From Firmicutes bacterium UBA4996 (GTDB lineage: Bacteria > Bacillota > Limnochordia > Darwinibacteriales > Darwinibacteriaceae), in contig DGYW01000005.1 of the NCBI GenBank assembly GCA_002396805.1, positions 25,716 through 62,893 of the forward strand: 37,178 nucleotides of DNA, read 5' to 3'. Numbering within the stretch: the first letter of the stretch is position 1; every line of letters begins with the position of its first letter. A program made the position numbers and the translations under genes. Positions 31,925-37,178 of this stretch are shown here, in pieces. The notes beneath the pieces are model-generated. The model did not search any database. It worked only from the letters and a program-made list of their open reading frames with translations, and had not been told where the DNA came from.

Positions 31925-33157
31925 ATGAGAAAGACAAACAAGAAACTTGTATTAATGGGGTTAGTATTAGCTTTAATCTTAGGTGCAACTGCTTTTGCTG
32001 CGGCCAGAGAATTAACTATTTGGGTTCACCCCTTTTTAGGGCCTGACCGCACAGATGAAGAACAAGTAATGTGGGATAATTACGCCAAGGGTTTTACTGC
32101 AGAAACCGGAATTAAGGTAGATATTCAATCGATTCCTTGGGCCAATAGAGAACAACGTTTTCTGACAGCCTTCTCAGCTGGTCAAGGACCTGACGTATTT
32201 TATCTAATTCCCGATCACTTAGCTCAGTTTGCGGATCAAAAATTCCTTGCTGACCTCAATGGTCTAATTTCTCCATCGGTGTTAGATGATTTCTACCCAG
32301 ATGTAATTGATGCTGTGTACATGGGCGGCGCCTTGTATGGTATTCCTATTTTACAAACGGTATGGGGCTGGTACTATAATCTGGACCTGCTGAAACAAGC
32401 TGGTTGGAATACTAATGAATTGCCCACCACTTGGGATGAGTTACTCGAAATGTCAGCAATGGTTAAGAAGAACACTGGTTTGTATGGCCTGAGCATGACC
32501 TTGGCCAACTATCCTAACATGACTTATTTCCCCCACCTCTGGCAAGCTGGTGGTAATGTTCTGGATGCCAAGGATAATGTTGTGATCAATTCTCCAGAAG
32601 CAATCGAAGCTCTAGCGTTCATGCGGAAGTTCTACGAAGAAGGTCTTGTACCTAGAGACTCTTTAATCTCTGATAATCAATTTGGTCTTTTTGCCCAAGG
32701 TATGATTGGTGCTACCTTTGGTGACAACCTCACAGCTACCGTCCTCGACGATGAAGCAGATTTCGAATGGGTGATAGGACCATCTATTACTCACAAGACT
32801 TCTGCTACCTATGGTACAATCGGATCTTTTGTAGTTTCTACCTACAGTAAGTATCCAGGCGCTGCTGCTCAGTTTGTTGAGTATTTCATTCGTCCAGAGA
32901 ATCTTGAGATTTTCTTAAAAGCCACTGGTTATTTTGCCCCACGGGCTGCCTTGGCAGATCTATGGGCGAATGATTCAGACATCTCCATCATGTCTGAGCA
33001 GGCTAAGAACGTTGTTCCAGGGATTATTCACCCCAAATCCCGGGATATTTCTCAGCTGGTTATGCCTATTCTACAAGGTGTAGTTGGTGGGGAGATGACG
33101 CCAGAATTCGGCGCTCAAGAAATGGAAAGACAAATTAAGGAGCTTATGGGTCAATAA
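31925..33157 (+). CDS. Family-1 sugar ABC transporter substrate-binding protein
   Basis: A 410-residue exported binding protein. The signal peptide begins MRKTNKKLVLMGLVLALILG, ends AFA, and is followed by mature protein starting near AARELTIWVHPF; there is no lipobox cysteine, so a soluble periplasmic form is expected. Typical landmarks: FSAGQGPDVFYLIPDHLAQF, ALYGIPILQTVWGWYYNLDL, LPTTWDELLEMSAMVKKNTG and FVEYFIRPENLEIFLKATGY. ATG 31925 follows AGGAGG; in-frame codons upstream from 31892 are not supported. It is followed by a perfect hairpin and two permease genes. The ligand is a carbohydrate or carbohydrate-like compound by family; given the neighbours it may be an acylated amino sugar or similar, but that is a guess. 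Confidence 0.92.
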   Translation: MRKTNKKLVLMGLVLALILGATAFAAARELTIWVHPFLGPDRTDEEQVMWDNYAKGFTAETGIKVDIQSIPWANREQRFLTAFSAGQGPDVFYLIPDHLAQFADQKFLADLNGLISPSVLDDFYPDVIDAVYMGGALYGIPILQTVWGWYYNLDLLKQAGWNTNELPTTWDELLEMSAMVKKNTGLYGLSMTLANYPNMTYFPHLWQAGGNVLDAKDNVVINSPEAIEALAFMRKFYEEGLVPRDSLISDNQFGLFAQGMIGATFGDNLTATVLDDEADFEWVIGPSITHKTSATYGTIGSFVVSTYSKYPGAAAQFVEYFIRPENLEIFLKATGYFAPRAALADLWANDSDISIMSEQAKNVVPGIIHPKSRDISQLVMPILQGVVGGEMTPEFGAQEMERQIKELMGQ

Positions 33158-33172
33158 TTAATTCTGGAGCTC

Positions 33173-33200
33173 GAAGGCTTGGACTCAGATCCAAGCCTTC
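33173..33200 (+). terminator. Perfect intercistronic hairpin after the binding-protein gene
   Basis: GAAGGCTTGGA / TCCAAGCCTTC, an 11-bp perfect stem with a 6-nt loop, without a U-run. It probably stabilises or sets the 3' end of the upstream message, giving more binding protein than permease. Confidence 0.65.
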
Positions 33201-33226
33201 AGCCCCTCGTGTCCGGAGGTGCCATA

Positions 33227-34093
33227 GTGCGAAATCGGCTTGATAAATGGTTCCCCTATCTAGTTGTGGGACCAATATTTCTACATTTTACCCTTTTTTA
33301 TTTGGGCCCATTCTTGACCAATGTAATTATGAGTTTTATGGATTGGAAGGTAGTTGGTGACTCCACTTTTGTTGGTTTGGCCAACTGGGGTCGTTTGTTT
33401 AGGGATCCGATTTTTTGGCAGTCCTTAAAAAATACTGTGGTATTTAGTTTGTACTACGTCGTTCCTGTTATTGCCTTGGGTCTCGGGTTAGCTATGATCG
33501 TAAATAGTGGCCTTCGGGGAGCCCCTCTGTTTCAAGCTATTTACTTCTTACCCGTTGTGACGTCCTTTGTGGTGATCGCGGGAATTTGGGTTTGGATTTT
33601 TTCGCCGGAGCCCTTTGGTTTAGTCAACCAAATTTTAGCCTTCTTTGGCCTTAAACCGCAAATGTTTCTGGCCAGTCGGCAGCAAGCTTTGGGGGTGTTG
33701 GCAGGTCTAAGTATCTTTAAGGTGGCCGGAACGGCTATGGTCTATTATTATGGTGGTTTGAAAGATATCCCCTTGGAGTTATATGAAGCGGGTAAGATTG
33801 ATGGTGCCGATGGTTTGAAGACCTTCCGTTATATCACTTGGCCTCTTTTGAAACCTACCACTCTTTTTGTCCTTATTTTTATTACTGTAGGTTCTTTCCA
33901 AGTTTTCGATTCTATCTATCTGTTAACCGGTGGGGGACCTAGTAACGCCACTACCACAATTGTGCACCAGATGTATTTGCACGGTTTTGTGTTTTTTAAT
34001 CTGGGCTATGCTGGGACTATTTCTATCGTTTTGATGCTGATTATCTTGGTTTTGTCTATGGTCCAAAACGTATTAGTGAAATACGATTACTAA
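33227..34093 (+). CDS. Sugar ABC transporter permease (MalF/UgpA-like)
   Basis: A 288-residue inner-membrane permease with six spans, beginning MRNRLDKWFPYLVVGPIFLH. The EAA loop reads LYEAGKIDGADGLKTFRYIT, followed by the usual TWPLLKPTTLFVLI span and VFDSIYLLTGGGP. GTG 33227 has GGAGG 7 nt upstream. An in-frame TTG at 33179 lies inside the intercistronic hairpin and is rejected. It is the first permease of the second importer and lies 12 nt before the second permease. Confidence 0.93.
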   Translation: MRNRLDKWFPYLVVGPIFLHFTLFYLGPFLTNVIMSFMDWKVVGDSTFVGLANWGRLFRDPIFWQSLKNTVVFSLYYVVPVIALGLGLAMIVNSGLRGAPLFQAIYFLPVVTSFVVIAGIWVWIFSPEPFGLVNQILAFFGLKPQMFLASRQQALGVLAGLSIFKVAGTAMVYYYGGLKDIPLELYEAGKIDGADGLKTFRYITWPLLKPTTLFVLIFITVGSFQVFDSIYLLTGGGPSNATTTIVHQMYLHGFVFFNLGYAGTISIVLMLIILVLSMVQNVLVKYDY

Positions 34094-34105
34094 GGGGTGA
34101 GTGGT

Positions 34106-34924
34106 ATGCAATCTCGCGTACGTAAGCTAGTTGTGTATGTGCTAGCCATCTTATCATGTGTCATCTTTCTGTTGCCTTTTCTAATTATGATTACCGGGTC
34201 GCTCCAGGATAAGTATTTCTTTATGGGCGCTCCTTCTCAGTGGATCACTCAACCCTTAACCCTCAAGAACTTCAAGATCATCTTGAGTCGCCCTCATATT
34301 CTGCGATGGTTTATTAACTCTGCTGTCATTAGCATTATTCCTATGATTACTACAGTGTACATTGGGGCTTTATTAGGTTACATCTACGCTAAGAAAGATT
34401 TTGTAGGGAAGACGGTTACTTTTTGGTTGTTCTTATCCATGATTATGGTACCCATGCAGTCTTATGTAATTCCCCGTTATGTGTTATTCGCCAAGTTTAA
34501 CTGGATTAATACCTATTGGGCGTTTCTAATTCCCCAAGCCTGGGACATTGTTTATTTCTTCTTATTGAAGCAGTACATGGTATCTATTCCTGACAGTCTA
34601 ATAGAATCGGCCAAAATTGATGGTGCTAGCGAAATGGCAATCTTCCATCGGATCATCTTACCTATCTCCAAGACTTCTCTAGCCATTGTAGCTGTGTTCA
34701 CCTTTATCTCACGTTGGAATGATCTGTTTTATCCCCTCTTGTTTACTACTAATGCTCGCATGTTCCCCATGACTGTGGGTTTAGCGTCGCTCTTAACCCA
34801 AGGGGGCAAGTTTAGTTTTGAAATGGCTGGTACTGTTATCAATTTCATCCCCACATTCATTGTGTTTATCTTGATGCGCAAGTACTTTGTGCAAGGAATT
34901 GCGACTACCGGGATGAAGAATTAG
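34106..34924 (+). CDS. Sugar ABC transporter permease (MalG/UgpE-like)
   Basis: A 272-residue permease: first span VYVLAILSCVIFLLPFLIMI, EAA-type loop LIESAKIDGASEMAIFHRII, C-terminal tail KYFVQGIATTGMKN. ATG 34106 is 8 nt after AAGGGG; an in-frame GTG at 34097 overlaps that site. As with the first importer, no ATPase gene follows, so energy would come from a shared ATPase encoded elsewhere. A gap of 87 nt holding motif copy D separates it from the beta-propeller gene. Confidence 0.93.
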   Translation: MQSRVRKLVVYVLAILSCVIFLLPFLIMITGSLQDKYFFMGAPSQWITQPLTLKNFKIILSRPHILRWFINSAVISIIPMITTVYIGALLGYIYAKKDFVGKTVTFWLFLSMIMVPMQSYVIPRYVLFAKFNWINTYWAFLIPQAWDIVYFFLLKQYMVSIPDSLIESAKIDGASEMAIFHRIILPISKTSLAIVAVFTFISRWNDLFYPLLFTTNARMFPMTVGLASLLTQGGKFSFEMAGTVINFIPTFIVFILMRKYFVQGIATTGMKN

Positions 34925-34976
34925 ATTCCCTATAGGGGTAGGAGGAGGTGACTGTTCGGTTACTTTTAGCAAAATA

Positions 34977-34993
34977 GAGACCATATAAAGACA
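34977..34993 (+). promoter_or_regulatory. GAC-N8-GAC motif, copy D
   Basis: GAGACCATATAAAGACA, with GAC triplets at 34979 and 34990, lies 19 nt upstream of the beta-propeller start. It aligns base for base with copy A over the CCATATAAAGA core. Confidence 0.6.
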
Positions 34994-35011
34994 AAAAACG
35001 GGAGGTAAGAC

Positions 35012-37036
35012 ATGAAACGTGTTTGGAATGGTTTACTGAGCATGCTGTTGGTTCTTTTCTTAGTTGGAACACCGGCCTTGGCAAATTCTCTGGCTGGAAT
35101 TGGACTGAATCCCATTGAGGATTTGGGCCATCAGATTACTGCTTATTCCGTAAAGACCTCTGCAGTTTATGATGATCAAGGGAAAAAACTACTTTATTCT
35201 GCTGTGGCTGGTACCCCTGCGGTGTTTAGTGTAGTAGATCTGGATAATTACAAGTTAGTAGAGTACTTTTACCTGGATAGAGTCCACGATATCTGGATGA
35301 TCGATGTAGATTCTTCAGGTGTGGTTTATCTGGGTGCCACAGTTGATGGTGGCGATGCGGAGTTGTGGTTTTACGATGCAAAAAACCACGCCAAGCCTCA
35401 GAGTCTGGGTGTTGTGCATCCAGGCGAAAAGTCAATTTGGGCCATTACTATTGATGAACTAGGTCGAGTTTATCTGGGCACTTTCCCAACTGGGCGTGTA
35501 GTGTCTTTTGATCCGAGAACTCAATCTTTTAGGGATTATGGTCCCATGATTGATGGAGAGCAATATGTGCGCTCAATTGGGTATCACGAAGGAAAAATCT
35601 TTGCTGGTACCGGTAGCACAGGACATGTGGTGGAATTAGATGTGAATTCGGGACTAAAAAAGGTTATTTCCGAGCCTGTCTTTGAACTTCTAGATGAACC
35701 TGAACTGCCTTTCTGCTACGATATGGCTATTGTGGACGGATATGTCATGGCCCGTTTTGCAGGTAGCCTTAACACTATTGTTTTTTATGATATTGCCGCC
35801 GAAAAGTGGTTACCGCATGTGTTTCCAAAGGCTCAGGGCTTTTTAAATCTACAAACCAAGGACCACAAGGTATATGTTGGCCTTGATGGTGAAATTACCG
35901 CCATTGACCTGAGGGACTTTTCCACTACCAAGACTGGTGCTAAGTTCGGTTCCATTGTCCGAGGTGGACATTGGGTAGAACGTAATGGTTCAGAAAAGTA
36001 TGTGACGGCCCGTTGGTTTGGGGACTTGGCGTTTTTCGACCTTGAGACTGGCGAAGTGGAAATCCCAGCTCCTGTAGTGCAACCCGCGAGCAACCCACTG
36101 CACCACATTGTTTATGGATTAGACGGTAGTGTGTTCATGGGTGGTTATCCCGGTGGGCAAATTGCCGAGTATAATATTGCTACCGGTGAGACAATCACCT
36201 TCGAAGGCGGTCAACCTGAGGCCATGGTGGCTTACAAGGATGAAGCAGTCTTCTTTGGGGTTTATCCTGGTGCCCATATTTTCCGTTTAGACAATGTACA
36301 ACCGCGTAAGTTAGAAAAGGTCTTTACAGTTGGACACGGCCAGGACCGTCCTTACTACATGGATATTGTGGGCGATGATCTGATTATTGGCACCATTCCT
36401 GATTATGGGGTTTTAGGTGGAAGTATTGTAATTCACAACATTCCAAGTGGCCAAACTGATGTGTACATGAATCCGGTACAAGATCACAGTGTGATTAGTC
36501 TTGTGGATTTAGGAGATTACCTCTTGGGTGGTACCACTATCCATGGTGGTTTAGGTATTACCCCTGCTGCCAAAAAAGGTCGACTTTTCCTCTGGGATAA
36601 GGCTACTAAACAGACTGTTCGTGATTGGGAACTGGATTTACCAGAGCTAGATAGTCCACCCATGATTAGTGCTCTTTCTACAGGGCCCGATGGTCTGATT
36701 TGGGGTATTGCCGACGGTATCGTGTTTGCTTTGGATTCCCAGACTTTTGAAGTGGCGAAGTATGTGAATGTCTACCCAGAAATAACGAACTACGGTTTTT
36801 GGAGACCAAGACAGATCAAATGGAGCAAAGATGGCTTGATGTACGCTAACCCTGGCTCCAAACTAACAGTTCTGGATCCTCAAACCCTAGAATTCAAGAC
36901 TTTGTATGAGATTAAGGATCATTACGGTGCGGATGTAGTTATTGAATTAGCCGTAGATGAATTGGGCGAAGAGGCGGTCTATTTCTTGGCGGAGGATGCC
37001 CGCTCGTCTCTCTTTAGACTAAAATTGAGTAAGTAA
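35012..37036 (+). CDS. Exported beta-propeller protein of unknown function
   Basis: A 674-residue protein with signal peptide (about 1-25, ending ALANS, no lipobox) followed by repeated four-strand blades typical of a beta-propeller. Recurrent pattern: a D/G turn, V-Y-L-G or similar, a G-rich loop, then a strand ending in D-P. Examples are IDELGRVYLGTFPTGRVV with SFDPRTQSF, HEGKIFAGTGSTGHVVELD, GLDGSVFMGGYPGGQIAEYN and GDDLIIGTIPDYGVLGGSIV. No catalytic motif is recognised; it may be a lyase, lactonase-like or ligand-binding protein acting in the periplasm or outside. GGGAGGT precedes the ATG. Motif copy D upstream and the terminator downstream place it as the last gene of the cluster. Confidence 0.7.
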   Translation: MKRVWNGLLSMLLVLFLVGTPALANSLAGIGLNPIEDLGHQITAYSVKTSAVYDDQGKKLLYSAVAGTPAVFSVVDLDNYKLVEYFYLDRVHDIWMIDVDSSGVVYLGATVDGGDAELWFYDAKNHAKPQSLGVVHPGEKSIWAITIDELGRVYLGTFPTGRVVSFDPRTQSFRDYGPMIDGEQYVRSIGYHEGKIFAGTGSTGHVVELDVNSGLKKVISEPVFELLDEPELPFCYDMAIVDGYVMARFAGSLNTIVFYDIAAEKWLPHVFPKAQGFLNLQTKDHKVYVGLDGEITAIDLRDFSTTKTGAKFGSIVRGGHWVERNGSEKYVTARWFGDLAFFDLETGEVEIPAPVVQPASNPLHHIVYGLDGSVFMGGYPGGQIAEYNIATGETITFEGGQPEAMVAYKDEAVFFGVYPGAHIFRLDNVQPRKLEKVFTVGHGQDRPYYMDIVGDDLIIGTIPDYGVLGGSIVIHNIPSGQTDVYMNPVQDHSVISLVDLGDYLLGGTTIHGGLGITPAAKKGRLFLWDKATKQTVRDWELDLPELDSPPMISALSTGPDGLIWGIADGIVFALDSQTFEVAKYVNVYPEITNYGFWRPRQIKWSKDGLMYANPGSKLTVLDPQTLEFKTLYEIKDHYGADVVIELAVDELGEEAVYFLAEDARSSLFRLKLSK

Positions 37037-37049
37037 GGTGCTCGTTATC

Positions 37050-37078
37050 AAACCGGGATCCTGGCGGGTCCCGGTTTT
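37050..37078 (+). terminator. Intrinsic terminator closing the cluster
   Basis: AAACCGGGA / TCCCGGTTT stem followed by a T-run. The remaining 100 bases to the window edge hold a strong GAGGAGGGGG purine run at 37130-37140, but no start codon at a useful distance, so I annotate nothing there. Confidence 0.85.
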
Positions 37079-37178
37079 GGCATGGGATTAGCGAAAAAAA
37101 CTGTGATATTATAAAGTAAGGAGACTTCGTGAGGAGGGGGAAGCGTTAGACTCCAACCCTCAAGATTCTTAAGCCTAA

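Noticed and set aside
33179..33226. N-terminal extension of the second importer's first permease from a TTG at 33179
   Set aside because: The TTG lies inside a perfect 11-bp hairpin and has no ribosome binding site; GTG 33227 sits 7 nt after GGAGG and starts the protein at the expected place.
37129..37178. Possible start of a next gene after the strong purine run GAGGAGGGGG
   Set aside because: The only nearby start codon (GTG 37129) runs into TAG after six codons, and no ATG/GTG/TTG follows at a useful distance before the window ends.
1..37178. CRISPR arrays, tRNA/rRNA genes, insertion sequences, prophage genes
   Set aside because: No regularly spaced repeats, no tRNA-like cloverleaf, no transposase or integrase motifs and no flanking terminal repeats were seen by eye.

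Overview
The window most likely comes from a spore-forming, probably diderm (outer-membrane-bearing) member of the Bacillota. Two things point there. A Tlp-family small acid-soluble spore protein at 17879-18112 indicates endospore formation. At the same time there is outer-membrane-type equipment: a DUF1302-like beta-barrel, an MMPL/RND exporter joined to a LolA-like protein, a patatin with a C-terminal beta-rich domain, and two sugar-binding proteins whose signal peptides end in AxA-type sites with no lipobox cysteine. Strong purine-rich ribosome binding sites and TTGACA/TATAAT-type promoters fit this. A lineage such as Limnochordia is only a guess.

Left part (1-9550): the end of a two-permease ABC-2 exporter, a threonine aldolase-like PLP enzyme, a minus-strand pair (polysaccharide deacetylase, YtcJ-like amidohydrolase), a chemoreceptor followed by a YeiH-type transporter, then a minus-strand 2H phosphoesterase and a flavodiiron protein. 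Middle (9600-18160): a TetR-controlled operon for an RND (MMPL) exporter fused in frame to a LolA-like domain and a DUF1302-like barrel, then a convergent patatin, a MATE transporter and the spore protein. Next (18255-23927): a stand-alone Gfo/Idh/MocA oxidoreductase, then a LacI regulator with its own promoter and operator, followed by a maltose-type ABC importer (binding protein and two permeases, no ATPase).

Right part (23930-37078) is the most interesting. About 13 kb on one strand carries an M20 amidohydrolase, an unusual winged-helix regulator, a D-2-hydroxyacid dehydrogenase, a DapA-family aldolase, a divergent dihydroorotate-dehydrogenase-like protein, a MenC/N-acylamino-acid racemase-like enolase-superfamily enzyme, an atypical Gfo/Idh/MocA protein, a second sugar-type ABC importer without ATPase, and a secreted beta-propeller. 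A short motif, two GAC triplets exactly one helical turn (11 bp) apart around an A/T-rich core, lies just upstream of the first gene of each of its four gene groups (five copies, one of them degenerate). I found no copy in the other intergenic regions I read by eye. This looks like an undescribed regulon, with the regulator at 25166-26461 as candidate binder. The substrate of the pathway is not evident.

Many starts were moved to internal ATG/GTG codons that sit 5-10 nt after a clear Shine-Dalgarno sequence; these cases are stated in the entries. No rRNA, tRNA, CRISPR array or insertion sequence was recognised, and there is no gene-free stretch longer than about 220 bases.
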